A DNA stretch of 64,000 nucleotides, taken from assembly GCF_040689105.1 (NCBI RefSeq), contig NZ_JBFBVU010000006.1, positions 62,001 to 126,000 on the forward strand. The letters run 5' to 3'. The position numbers and the translations under genes are program-made. The DNA is from Meridianimarinicoccus marinus (GTDB taxonomy: Bacteria; Pseudomonadota; Alphaproteobacteria; Rhodobacterales; Rhodobacteraceae). Shown one piece after another: positions 46,337 through 55,336 of the stretch. The first letter of the stretch is position 1, and every line of letters starts with the position of its first letter. The notes below the pieces were generated by a model. That model saw only the letters and a list, made by a program, of their open reading frames with translations. It searched no databases and had not been told where the DNA came from.

Positions 46337-46632
46337 GGGTGCAGATTCGCCCCGAAATGTCCGAAGATGCTGGACATTTCCGGCAGAATCGCCTGCCTCC
46401 GTCGGCACTTGATCCCCAAATCACATGAAAAATTTAGAAAGATTCTCGTTCCGGAGCTGGCTGACCTTTTCAGGCCCGCCCGTATATTGAGCAGAGTCCG
46501 GCGATTTCCTTCGCGCCACTTCCAGTGTTATTTATTTTTAATCAACAGCTTACCGATTTTAGCGCTGTTTTTTGGCGATACGTGGATGACTTCAGGCCGC
46601 GCACCCTATGCGGGAGAAATCGCAACGATTTG

Positions 46633-46661
46633 TTGACCCAAGGCCAGTTTTGCCCCATAAC
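46633..46661 (+). promoter_or_regulatory. Candidate promoter of VPLPA-CTERM paralog 2
   Basis: TTGACC (46633-46638), 17 bases, CATAAC (46656-46661), 33 bases before the ATG: the same layout and distance as in paralog 1. AGAGAGGG is the ribosome binding site. Confidence 0.5.
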
Positions 46662-46693
46662 TCTATGCAGGAGTTAAGAGAGGGTAACACCGT

Positions 46694-47251
46694 ATGAGCA
46701 AGTTTTTGAAAGCAGCGGCCATCGCCGCATCCATTTTCGCAGCAAATGCCGCTTCTGCAGCAGTTGTTGTATACGGCTCCGGCCCCGTGCCGGCACCGTC
46801 CAACAAGGTCACGACCGCGGACATCATGGCCAATGTGTCCGTGACCACCAACGAGATCCTGAACCCCGGCGACACCGCCGAGTTCACCTACACCGCCCTT
46901 GAGCGCCTGCGTGTGAACACCATCGCACTGTCCGGCACCGGCTCGAACGGTGGCAAGGATCTGGACAACATCGAGTACGGCTTCACCTCGGCCACGGTCA
47001 ACTCGTTCAAGAACGACGGCATCGTGATCGTGTTCTCGAAGACCGCAGCTTCGGCTCTGGCTTCGCTGCCCGGTGGCTTCATGGACGTGGGTGACACGTT
47101 CACCATCTACTGGGAAGACGGCATCCTTTACCCGGTGAACGTTGGTGCATCCTTCACGACCTCGGAAGTTCCGCTTCCGGCCGCTCTGCCCCTGCTGGCA
47201 GGTGGTCTGGGTCTGCTGGGTCTGGCCCGCCGCCGCAAGGCACGCGCCTGA
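46694..47251 (+). CDS. VPLPA-CTERM surface protein, paralog 2
   Basis: A 185-residue paralog of the preceding gene, sharing the signal peptide, AAVVVYGSGP at the mature start, ALERLRVNTIALSG, FTTSEVPLPAALPLLAG and a basic end (RRRKARA). Roughly half the residues agree by eye. Codon choice is strongly biased to the GC-rich optimal set, and the promoter and terminator are strong, so it is probably highly expressed. Likely an abundant surface or biofilm-matrix protein anchored or released by exosortase processing. Function inferred only from the tail. Confidence 0.88.
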   Translation: MSKFLKAAAIAASIFAANAASAAVVVYGSGPVPAPSNKVTTADIMANVSVTTNEILNPGDTAEFTYTALERLRVNTIALSGTGSNGGKDLDNIEYGFTSATVNSFKNDGIVIVFSKTAASALASLPGGFMDVGDTFTIYWEDGILYPVNVGASFTTSEVPLPAALPLLAGGLGLLGLARRRKARA

Positions 47252-47274
47252 TCCTATCGGATCATGAATTTGGG

Positions 47275-47303
47275 AAAGGGGCCTTCGGGCCCCTTTTTCT
47301 TTT
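47275..47303 (+). terminator. Strong terminator of VPLPA-CTERM paralog 2
   Basis: AAAGGGGCC and GGCCCCTTT enclose a stable TTCG tetraloop, then TTCTTTT. The next 310 bases (47304-47613) show no gene, repeat or RNA I can recognise. Confidence 0.9.
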
Positions 47304-47613
47304 GCGACCACGCTTGCTTGGCACCACATGAGCATGTGTGAACCGCGCGCCCGTCCGCTGCCTGACAGCACATGTTGCACGACCCCTTCCCCTGTATCAG
47401 ACCCATTCAACACCACCGCCACGAACGCCCCGTGGCGCGTGCTTGGCGTCGCAGGCTGTGGGTTTGGGTTGTGGGTGGTGAAGCCTGACGGGCAAGCTCA
47501 CGGCGTCATTTGACGGCGCGGTCACCTTCCCTGATGCGCCACGCTCCTTAACCCACGGTCCTGCCCCCAACGCCCGGTCGGTCAATGCCCCCCGCCCACA
47601 TTGATCCTGCGCT

Positions 47614-49392
47614 TCACAGGGGCCAGATGAAGGGAATCAGGAAGGAAACGAGGATGCCCATGGTCAGGTTCAACGGGATCCCGACCTTCAGGTAGTCGCT
47701 GAACTTGTAGCCGCCCGGGCCATAGACCATCATGTTGGTCTGATAGCCGATCGGCGTGGCAAAGCTGGCCGAGGCCGCGATCATCACCGCCACCACCAGC
47801 GGACGCGGATCGATCCCCAGCGCCGCCGCCAGTCCGATCGCCACCGGTGTGACCACCACGGCCACGGCGTTGTTCGACACCAGCTCGGTCAGGACCGAGG
47901 TCAGCAGATAGACCGACCACACCAGCACGAAGGGCGGCAAGCCCGTCAGCAACGGCGCGACAGCGTCCACCAGCAGCCTGACCGCGCCCGAGGCTTCCAG
48001 GCTGGCCCCGATCGCCAGCATCGAGAAGATCAGCGCCAGCAACCGCCCGTCGACGAAAGAGAACGCCTCCTCGGCATCGATACAGCGGGTCAGCAGCACC
48101 ACGGCGACGGCCATCACCGACAGCATCAGGATCGGCGCGACGCCCAGCCCGGCCAGAACGACGATGCCCGCCAGCGCCGCAAGGGCGACGGGGGCATGGC
48201 TGCGCCGGTAGGCCCGAGCCGAGGGCGACGAGACATCCACCAGTTCCATGTCGGCGGCCAGACGCTGGATATCCTCGGGCGCGCCTTCCAGCAGCAGCGT
48301 GTCGCCCACGCGCACCACGATGTCATCCATCTGCCGCCCGATGTTCTGGTTCGACCGGTGCACCGCCAGCGGATAGACACCATACCGGCGGCGCAGGCGC
48401 AGCGCGCCCAGCGACCGCCCGACCATGCGGCATCCCGGCGTGATCAGAACCTCGACCGTGGTGGTTTCCACCGACGACAGCTTGTCGACCATGCGCAGGT
48501 CGCGGTTTTTCTGAAGGCCCAGAACCTCGGCGATCTGGGTGCGCAGAACGACGCGGTCGCCCGGCTCCAGCACCACCGCCGACAGATCGCGGCGCAACGA
48601 GGCATCGCCTCGCAACACGTCGATCAGGCGCACGCCGTCCCGCTTGAACAGATCCACCTCGATCACGGTCTGACCGATCAGGGCGCTGCCTTCGGGGATC
48701 GCCACTTCGGTAAAGAACTTCATGCCCTTGCGGCCCGACAGCAGGCTCGACATGCTGTCCCGCTCCGGCAACAACTTCGGTCCCAGTACACCCAGATAGA
48801 TCGCCCCCCAGGCGACCACCGCCAGGCCCAGCGGCGTCACTTCGAAGATGGTGAAAGGCTCCAACCCCTGTTCGCGCGCGACACCATCAACCAGCAGGTT
48901 GGTCGAGGTGCCGATCAGGGTCAGCGTTCCGCCCATGATGGCGGCATAGGACAGCGGGATCAGCAGTTTCGACGGCGCCAGCCCCAGTGACCGCGCCAGT
49001 TGCGTGAACACCGGGATCATGACAACCACCACCGGCGTGTTCGACACGAAGGCCGAGGCCACCACCACAAAGCACAGCAACACGAGGATCGCCATGAAGG
49101 GTTTCCTGCGGGACACCACCTCGGTCTGACTGATGAACCATTCCAGCGCGCCGGTGCGCACCAGCGCCCCCATGACGATGAACATCGCCCCGATGGTCCA
49201 GGGCGCGGGGTTCGACAACACCTTGAGCGCGGCGTCATAGGGCAGGATCCCCAGCACCAGCATCGCGGACACCCCGCCCAGGGCCACGACCTCGGCGGGG
49301 AAGGTCTCGCGCAGAAATCCGATGAACATCAGCCCCACGATCATCAGGGCGATGATCGGCGCTGCATGTTCCATTCCGGGAAAGGCCATCAT
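47614..49392 (-). CDS. SLC13-family permease with TrkA-C domains
   Basis: A 592-residue ion transporter. Membrane halves (about 10-190 and 400-592) flank two soluble RCK-C/TrkA-C domains (about 210-290 and 300-380, GDRVVLRTQI and VRVGDTLLLEGAPEDIQ). SNTPVVVVMIP, IGTSTNLLV and SNNAVAVVVTPVAIG are the helix-hairpin substrate motifs of the DASS/ArsB-like fold. Relatives transport sulfate, dicarboxylates or other anions with Na+; the substrate is not evident. No regulator is adjacent. Confidence 0.9.
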   Translation of the reverse strand: MMAFPGMEHAAPIIALMIVGLMFIGFLRETFPAEVVALGGVSAMLVLGILPYDAALKVLSNPAPWTIGAMFIVMGALVRTGALEWFISQTEVVSRRKPFMAILVLLCFVVVASAFVSNTPVVVVMIPVFTQLARSLGLAPSKLLIPLSYAAIMGGTLTLIGTSTNLLVDGVAREQGLEPFTIFEVTPLGLAVVAWGAIYLGVLGPKLLPERDSMSSLLSGRKGMKFFTEVAIPEGSALIGQTVIEVDLFKRDGVRLIDVLRGDASLRRDLSAVVLEPGDRVVLRTQIAEVLGLQKNRDLRMVDKLSSVETTTVEVLITPGCRMVGRSLGALRLRRRYGVYPLAVHRSNQNIGRQMDDIVVRVGDTLLLEGAPEDIQRLAADMELVDVSSPSARAYRRSHAPVALAALAGIVVLAGLGVAPILMLSVMAVAVVLLTRCIDAEEAFSFVDGRLLALIFSMLAIGASLEASGAVRLLVDAVAPLLTGLPPFVLVWSVYLLTSVLTELVSNNAVAVVVTPVAIGLAAALGIDPRPLVVAVMIAASASFATPIGYQTNMMVYGPGGYKFSDYLKVGIPLNLTMGILVSFLIPFIWPL

Positions 49393-49467
49393 TGTGCGGT
49401 CTGGTCCCTCTTCACGTCACACCGGTGCCATAACAGACAGAACACCCGCGCAGGGACAACGGAAATC

Positions 49468-50280
49468 TCACGCTGTCGTGGTTTCCAAGCGGCCGCCGTG
49501 ACGGATCATGCGGATCGAGGTCGCTTTGCCGCTGCGATCATCGGTTTCCACAAGAACGCCCGACAGGGTGGCCTCTCCGTTGGCGGGAACAAACCGGCCC
49601 TTGCCCATGCCGGTCACGAAGCGGCGCAGGGGTTCGGCCTTGTCCATGCCGATGACGGAATTGTAGTCGCCGCACATGCCGGCATCGGTCTGATAGCCGG
49701 TGCCGCCGGGCAGGATCTGCGCATCGCCTGTGGGCACATGGGTGTGCGTGCCCACCACCAGCGAGGCGCGGCCATCGCTGAAATGGCCCAGCCCCATCTT
49801 TTCCGAGGTGGCTTCGGCATGGACATCCAGCAGGATCGCCTGCGCCTGACCGCCCAGCGGATTGCGGCGGAACAGCAGGTCCAGCGCCGAGAACGGATCG
49901 TCGAAGGGGCGCTTCATGAACACCTGGCCCAGGACCTGCGCCACCAGGATCTTGCGCCCGTCCGGCAGTTTGAACATCCGGGCGCCGCTGCCCGGCGCTT
50001 CCTTGGCGAAATTGATCGGCCGCAGGATGCGCGGCTCCTTCTCGATGAAGCCCAGCATGTCGCGCTGATCGAAGGCGTGATCGCCCAGGGTCAGGCAATC
50101 GACGCCAGCCTCCAGCAGTTGCTTGGCATGATCCGGGGACAGCCCCGCGCCCGACGTCGCGTTTTCGCCGTTGACCACGACGAAATCCAGCTTCCAGTCG
50201 GCCCGCAATTGCGTCAACCGGTCCCGAACCGCAGTCCGACCGGACCGCCCCACGATGTCACCCAGAAATAGAAGTCTCAT
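49468..50280 (-). CDS. ymdB: YmdB-type metallophosphoesterase
   Basis: A 270-residue calcineurin-like phosphoesterase of the TIGR00282/YmdB family. Dinuclear-metal ligands appear in FLGDIVGRSGR, VVNGENATSG, GDHAFDQ, LLDVHAEATSEK and VGTHTHVPTGD. YmdB is a 2',3'-cyclic-nucleotide phosphodiesterase needed for biofilm and multicellular behaviour in Bacillus; the role in alphaproteobacteria is unknown. It is transcribed after the cyclo-ligase and mgtE genes on the same strand. Confidence 0.93.
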   Translation of the reverse strand: MRLLFLGDIVGRSGRTAVRDRLTQLRADWKLDFVVVNGENATSGAGLSPDHAKQLLEAGVDCLTLGDHAFDQRDMLGFIEKEPRILRPINFAKEAPGSGARMFKLPDGRKILVAQVLGQVFMKRPFDDPFSALDLLFRRNPLGGQAQAILLDVHAEATSEKMGLGHFSDGRASLVVGTHTHVPTGDAQILPGGTGYQTDAGMCGDYNSVIGMDKAEPLRRFVTGMGKGRFVPANGEATLSGVLVETDDRSGKATSIRMIRHGGRLETTTA

Positions 50281-50357
50281 AGGCCGTGCCTAGGCGGCGC
50301 GCGGGTTCGGGGCAAGCGGAATTGCGATCCGCGGGGCGGCTTGGGGGCACAGGCCGA

Positions 50358-50912
50358 TCAGGGACGGATCACGCCCTGTTCGGTGACGATCAGGTCCAGC
50401 GGCTGATCCACGGGGTCGACCGGCAGGTCGGGATCTTCCTGCGCGGCATAGGCCAGGCCGATGGCCAGCACCCGCCCCCGCGCGCGCAACCCTTCCAGCG
50501 TGCGGTCGTAGAAGCCACCACCATAGCCCAGCCGCGCGCCGCTGCGCGAAAACGCCACCAACGGCACGATCAGCACCTCCGGCACCAGCGGATCGGGCCG
50601 GGCCGGAATGCGGGCACCGAACGGACCGTCGATCATCTCGGCCTCGGGGGTCCAGCGGTGAAAGCTCAGCGGCTGGCCCTTGCCCAGGATCACCGGCACC
50701 GCCACCGGGGCGGTACGCGCCCAGTCGGCCATGACCGGCAGTGGATCGATCTCGGTGCGGATCGCCATATAGCCCGACAGGATCGCGCCCTGATGATCGG
50801 CCAGGACCGCGCGCAGCGCGGCCAGCGCCGGGGCCGGGTCGGTTTGCCGATGCGCCGCCTTGCGCCGGGCGAACCCGGCCTTGCGGGCGGCGGCCTTGGC
50901 CTCGGCGTTCAC
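50358..50912 (-). CDS. 5-formyltetrahydrofolate cyclo-ligase
   Basis: A 184-residue MTHFS enzyme that converts 5-formyl-THF to methenyl-THF with ATP. KAGFARRKAAH at the start binds ATP phosphate, and the C-terminal LVPLVAFSRSGARLGYGGGFYDRTL is the family signature. Its ATG overlaps the mgtE stop (50909-50912). No 6S RNA, often near this gene, was recognised here. Confidence 0.93.
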   Translation of the reverse strand: MNAEAKAAARKAGFARRKAAHRQTDPAPALAALRAVLADHQGAILSGYMAIRTEIDPLPVMADWARTAPVAVPVILGKGQPLSFHRWTPEAEMIDGPFGARIPARPDPLVPEVLIVPLVAFSRSGARLGYGGGFYDRTLEGLRARGRVLAIGLAYAAQEDPDLPVDPVDQPLDLIVTEQGVIRP

Positions 50913-52285
50913 AGCAGCACATAGCTGGCAAGACCCAGGAAGGCGAAGAAGCCCACCACATCCGTCACCGTGGTCACGAAAGTGCCCGAGGCCAGCGCCG
51001 GGTCGAAATCCAGTTTCTCAAGCGCGATGGGGATCAGGATGCCCGACAGCCCTGCCACCAGAAGGTTGATGATCATCGCCACGCCCAGCACCAGCCCGAT
51101 GGTCAGCGAACTGAACCAGAGCCCGCCGATCAGCCCCATGACCACCGCGAAGAACACCCCGTTGGCCAGCCCGGCCAGCGCCTCGCGCCGGATCACCCGC
51201 GTCACGTTCGACCCGGTCAGGTCGCGCGTGGCCAGCGCCCGCACCGCCACCGTCAGCGACTGGGTGCCCGCGTTGCCCCCCATCGAGGCCACGATCGGCA
51301 TCAGCACCGCCAGCGCCACCACCTGTGTCAGCGCATCCTCGAACTGCGAGATCACCAGCGAGGCGATGATCGCCGTCAGCAGGTTCACCGCCAGCCACGG
51401 CAGCCGCGCCCGCACGGTTTCGGCCACCGTGTCGGACAGGCTGGTTTCACCGCTGACCCCGGCCAGCAGCAGCAGGTCTTCCTCGTTTTCCTCGTCCAGC
51501 ACGATCATCGCGTCGTCGATGGTGATGACGCCGACAATCCGCCCGGCCTCGTCCACCACCGGGGCCGAGATCAGGTGGTACTGGTTGAAGGCATAGGCCA
51601 CATCCTCGCCGGTCTCGGTGACCGGGATCGGGATGAAGACCTCTTCTGTGATGTCCTTCAGCAGCGTGGCGCGCGATGAACTGAGCAGACGACCAAGGGT
51701 GACATTGCCGACCGGGCACATGCGCGGGTCCAGCAGGGTCACATGGTAGAATTGTTCGGGCAGATCGGTCGAGTCGCGCAGATGGTCGATCATCTGGCCC
51801 ACGGTCCAATCCTCGGGCGCGGTGACCGCGTTGCGCTGCATCAGGCGGCCGGCGCTGTCCTCGGGGAAAGCCAGCGACTGTTCTACCGCGAACCGGTCGG
51901 AATCTTCCAGCGCGTCGAGGATGGCTTCCTTCTGGTGGTCCTCCAGGTCCTCGACCAGATCGACCACGTCGTCGGTTTCCAGATCGCGGACACCTTCGGA
52001 CAGGGCCGCCGGATCCAGCTGGCCGATGACCTCTTCGCGCAGGCCCTCGTCCAGTTCCGACAGAACCTCGCCCGCGTCCTCGCCGGACCACAGTTCAAGG
52101 AAGGCATCGCGGTCGCCGTCGCTGACCTGTTCCAGGAAGTCGGCGATGTCGGCGGGGTGCAGGCCTTCAAGGTTGTCGTTCAGCAGGCCGGCGTCACGGT
52201 CGGCCACCGCAGCCAGGATTTTCGTGATCCGGCGCGGATCCAGGACGGTGTCGGCGGGCTCGAAATTCTCGGGATGTTCGCTCAT
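50909..52285 (-). CDS. mgtE: Magnesium transporter MgtE
   Basis: A 458-residue Mg2+ channel: cytosolic N domain (about 20-125, LHPADIADFLE), two CBS domains (about 145-270, ending VVDEAGRIVGVITIDD), and five membrane helices (about 290-458) with the pore motif ASMGGNAGTQSLTV. Mg2+ binding between the cytosolic domains closes the channel in characterised members. It leads a run with the cyclo-ligase gene and ymdB. Confidence 0.96.
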   Translation of the reverse strand: MSEHPENFEPADTVLDPRRITKILAAVADRDAGLLNDNLEGLHPADIADFLEQVSDGDRDAFLELWSGEDAGEVLSELDEGLREEVIGQLDPAALSEGVRDLETDDVVDLVEDLEDHQKEAILDALEDSDRFAVEQSLAFPEDSAGRLMQRNAVTAPEDWTVGQMIDHLRDSTDLPEQFYHVTLLDPRMCPVGNVTLGRLLSSSRATLLKDITEEVFIPIPVTETGEDVAYAFNQYHLISAPVVDEAGRIVGVITIDDAMIVLDEENEEDLLLLAGVSGETSLSDTVAETVRARLPWLAVNLLTAIIASLVISQFEDALTQVVALAVLMPIVASMGGNAGTQSLTVAVRALATRDLTGSNVTRVIRREALAGLANGVFFAVVMGLIGGLWFSSLTIGLVLGVAMIINLLVAGLSGILIPIALEKLDFDPALASGTFVTTVTDVVGFFAFLGLASYVLL

Positions 52286-52459
52286 CTGCCCCTCCGCTGC
52301 GGTGCTGTCTCGACGTGCCGTAGGCTCGACCTAACAAGGGGTTGGTCCGCTCGGCAAGGGGGGCATGTACGGATTTGCCACAAACTGCCATGCTTGGCCG
52401 GAATGGCCCCGGTGTGGCGTGCAAACCGGCTGTGGGCTCAGGCAGGAAAGGGTTGGGCA

Positions 52460-53764
52460 ATGGCGGGCAAGGTGACGATACTGTTGGGTCAGGTTGTGCA
52501 GTTTCAGGACGATCCTTTCGCCGGGCCACCGGAGGGTGCCGTCCGTCACGATCGCCGGGGCGCGGTGGCGGTGGCCGGTGGCAAGATCCTGGCCTCCGGC
52601 CCCGCTGACACCGTGCTGGCCACCCATCCCGATGCCCGGCGGATCGACCATGGCGACGGGCTGATCCTGCCCGGCTTTGTCGATGCCCACGCCCACTATC
52701 CCCAGACCGCGATGATCGCCAGCTGGGGCAAGCGGCTGATCGACTGGCTCAACACCTATACCTTCCCCGAAGAGATGAAGTTCGGCGACCCGGCCTATGC
52801 CGCCGAGATCGCGGCGCGCTATCTGGATCTGCTGTTGGCCAATGGCACCACCACAGTGGCCAGTTTCTGCACCATCCACCCCGAAAGCGTCGAGGCGCTG
52901 TTCCAGGCGGCCGAGGCCCGTGGCATGTGCGTGGCCGCCGGCAAGACCTGCATGGACCGCAACGCACCCGGCGGTCTGCGCGACACCGCCCAAAGCGCCT
53001 ATGACGACAGCAAGGCGCTGCTGACCCGCTGGCACGGGCGCGGGCGCGCGGCCTATGTCATCACCCCAAGATTCTCTCCCACCTCCTCGCCCGAGCAGCT
53101 GGCCGCGCTCGGGGCGCTTTGGGCCGAACACCCCGACTGCCTGATGCAGACCCATCTGTCAGAGCAGCACGAGGAGATCGCCTGGGTCCGCGAGCTGTTC
53201 CCCGAGGCGCAGGATTATCTGGACACCTACGAATCCCACGGGCTGCTCGGCCCCGGCGGCCTGTACGGCCATGCCATTCATCTGGAGGCCCGCGAGATCG
53301 ACCGGCTGCGCGAGGTGGACGCCAGCCTGATCCATTGCCCGACCTCGAACACCTTCATCGGTTCGGGCCTGTTCGCGACCATGGACCATTGCCGCGCCGG
53401 ACAGCGCGTCGGGCTGGCCACGGACACCGGCGGCGGATCGAGCTTTTCCATGCTGCGCACCATGGCTGCGGCCTATGAGGTCGGCCAGTTGCGCGGCACC
53501 GCTCTGCATCCGGCGCAGCTGCTGTGGCTGGCCACCGAAGGCTCGGCCCGCGCGCTGCGGATGGACGATCGCCTTGGCACATTGGCGCCGGGCAGCGATG
53601 CGGATCTGGTGGTGCTGGACCTGGCCGCCACCCCCGCCATCGCGCAGCGCCACGCGCAGGCCCATGACATCTGGGAGGCGGTCTTTCCCACCATCATGAT
53701 GGGTGACGACCGGTCAGTGGCGGCGACCTATGTGCAGGGGCGTCAGGTCGGGGGCCAGACGTGA
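52460..53764 (+). CDS. guaD: Guanine deaminase
   Basis: A 434-residue amidohydrolase. The HxH metal motif is in GFVDAHAHYPQT (about 69-80), followed by KRLIDWLNTYTFPEE, NGTTTVASFCT, QTHLSEQHEEI (His and Glu ligands), GHAIHLE, HCPTSNTFIGSGLF and the catalytic aspartate in LATDTGGGSSFSML. These are GuaD signatures: guanine is hydrolysed to xanthine and ammonia. GGAAAGGG precedes ATG 52460. No xanthine dehydrogenase genes are next to it. Confidence 0.95.
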   Translation: MAGKVTILLGQVVQFQDDPFAGPPEGAVRHDRRGAVAVAGGKILASGPADTVLATHPDARRIDHGDGLILPGFVDAHAHYPQTAMIASWGKRLIDWLNTYTFPEEMKFGDPAYAAEIAARYLDLLLANGTTTVASFCTIHPESVEALFQAAEARGMCVAAGKTCMDRNAPGGLRDTAQSAYDDSKALLTRWHGRGRAAYVITPRFSPTSSPEQLAALGALWAEHPDCLMQTHLSEQHEEIAWVRELFPEAQDYLDTYESHGLLGPGGLYGHAIHLEAREIDRLREVDASLIHCPTSNTFIGSGLFATMDHCRAGQRVGLATDTGGGSSFSMLRTMAAAYEVGQLRGTALHPAQLLWLATEGSARALRMDDRLGTLAPGSDADLVVLDLAATPAIAQRHAQAHDIWEAVFPTIMMGDDRSVAATYVQGRQVGGQT

Positions 53765-53827
53765 TCCGGCATATGGGCACGTGGCGGGGATGCGGCCACG
53801 GCCCGCGTGAGGCCGGCGTCGCACCGT

Positions 53828-53850
53828 GAGTATTTTCGACAAGAAAAATC
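53828..53850. repeat. Dispersed CTTTTTCTTG...AAATACTC element, copy 3 (inverted)
   Basis: Read on the minus strand it is GATTTTTCTTG then TCGAAAATACTC. It lies between the convergent guaD and hisN genes. Confidence 0.6.
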
Positions 53851-53881
53851 CGGGCGTGCATTGGCTGCGGGATGCAGCGCC

Positions 53882-54700
53882 CTACCCGTCTGGCGCGTTC
53901 AGAAGCGCCAGTGCGGCGGCGTGAAGCTCGGGCGTGGCGGCGGCCAGCGCCTGCCCGCCCTGCCAGACCGGCCCGCCCTGCCAATCGGTGACGATCCCGC
54001 CGGCGGCCTCGATCACCGCGACCGGGGCGGCGATGTCATAGGCGTTCAGCCCGGCCTCGATGACCAGATCGATCTGGCCCATGGCCAGCAGCCCGTAGGC
54101 GTAGCAATCCATGCCATAGCGCACCAGCCGGGCACGGTCGGCCACGCGGGTGAAGGCAGCGTGTTCAAGCGGGGTGCCGATCTCGGGGAAGGTTGAAAAC
54201 AGAATGGCCCGCGACAGGTCGGTCGTGGCGGCCGCCGTCATCGGTGTTGTCGTGCCGCGATGCGCCAGATATGCGCCGTCAGGCGTGCCGATGAACCGCT
54301 CTCCGGTGTGCGGCTGGTCGATCAGGCCCAGAAGCGGGCCGTCCGCCGTGCAGCAGGCGATCAGCGTGCCCCAGGTGGGTGTTCCCGACATGAACCCGCG
54401 CGTGCCGTCGATGGGATCAAGGATCCATGTCAGTTCGGAAGTCCCTGTTTTGGCGTCGAATTCCTCTCCAAGAATCGCGTCTTGTGGCCGCAGCGCCGCC
54501 AGCAGCTGCCGCATCGCGCGCTCGGCTTCGCGATCCGCGATGGTGACCGGGTCGAAGCCCGTTGCCGCCTTGTTGTCGGTCGCCAGATCCCGCGTCCGGA
54601 AATGCGACAGGCTGATCCGGGCCGCCGCATCGGCCAGTTGCCGGGCACACTCTATTAGACCGGAGAGTTCTGATTTCTGGACCACTTTGACCACCCGCAC
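53882..54700 (-). CDS. hisN: Histidinol-phosphatase, inositol monophosphatase-like
   Basis: A 272-residue Mg2+-dependent phosphatase. GEEFDAKTGTSE (metal-binding Glu), WILDPIDGTRGFMSG and YDIAAPVAVIEAAGG are the IMPase motifs, and the overall pattern matches HisN-type histidinol-phosphatases that complete histidine biosynthesis in alphaproteobacteria. An inositol-1-phosphatase activity cannot be excluded. The apparent GTG start at 54700 has no clear ribosome binding site, so the N-terminus may be a few residues shorter. Confidence 0.88.
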   Translation of the reverse strand: MRVVKVVQKSELSGLIECARQLADAAARISLSHFRTRDLATDNKAATGFDPVTIADREAERAMRQLLAALRPQDAILGEEFDAKTGTSELTWILDPIDGTRGFMSGTPTWGTLIACCTADGPLLGLIDQPHTGERFIGTPDGAYLAHRGTTTPMTAAATTDLSRAILFSTFPEIGTPLEHAAFTRVADRARLVRYGMDCYAYGLLAMGQIDLVIEAGLNAYDIAAPVAVIEAAGGIVTDWQGGPVWQGGQALAAATPELHAAALALLNAPDG

Positions 54701-54785
54701 GTGAAGATGGAGGTGTCATAGCGGGCGCATCCGCATCTGTCACCCGGCCTGCAAGGCCGGGGACAGTATTCCGCAAGGCTCGGCC

Positions 54786-55049
54786 CTAGCGGCGGAACGG
54801 TGTCACTTCGATTGCCGGATCCTGCGCCCTTGGATTGTAGCCCTTGAAGAAATGATCAATGGGCACCGACAAGGCCTGCGAGATTTCCCAAAGGCGAGAG
54901 GCGCTGACCCTGTTCACCCCGGTTTCGTACTTCTGGATCTGCTGAAATTTGATCCCGACCTGCTCGGCCAGTTGCTGTTGTGTCATCGACATCTCGCGCC
55001 GTCGTTGACGGATGACGTTCCCCACATGGGTGTCCACTGGATGTGGCAT
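54786..55049 (-). CDS. Small XRE family transcriptional regulator
   Basis: An 87-residue protein that is nearly all helix-turn-helix (VGNVIRQRRREMSMTQQQLA, then VGIKFQQIQKYETG and NRVSASRLWEIS). The IKFQQIQKYE recognition helix is common in a conserved alphaproteobacterial XRE group. Target unknown. ATG 55049 has GGGAG upstream. It is divergent from the quinone oxidoreductase gene, over an AT-rich 287-base gap that shows no gene. Confidence 0.9.
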   Translation of the reverse strand: MPHPVDTHVGNVIRQRRREMSMTQQQLAEQVGIKFQQIQKYETGVNRVSASRLWEISQALSVPIDHFFKGYNPRAQDPAIEVTPFRR

Positions 55050-55336
55050 TCCTGTTCTCCCAAATCGCTCAAAACCAAACTGGTGAAGGCCGAAACGCCA
55101 GGTCCGTTCTGGACCGGTTGGGATTCTCCCGCTGTGCTGTTCCGGTGTGTCCCCGCACAATGGGTACAGGACCGGAAAGCGACCGCTTCGGGGCGTGCAA
55201 CACTCTTGTAACGCATATACCGGAAAAATTTCTCAAAAATACAGTGCAACGTCAGCTTAATCTTTACCAGTGGTTAACACTTCACATATTCGAAACCTCG
55301 TGCAGCAAACAGTGTTTTTTGAGCAGGGAGATTCGA

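Noticed and set aside
47304..47613. Small gene or RNA in the gap before the SLC13 permease
   Set aside because: Short open frames there lack ribosome binding sites and no structured RNA pattern was visible.
54786..55049. Antitoxin of a toxin-antitoxin pair
   Set aside because: No toxin-sized gene adjoins it on the same strand; the sequence fits a stand-alone XRE regulator.
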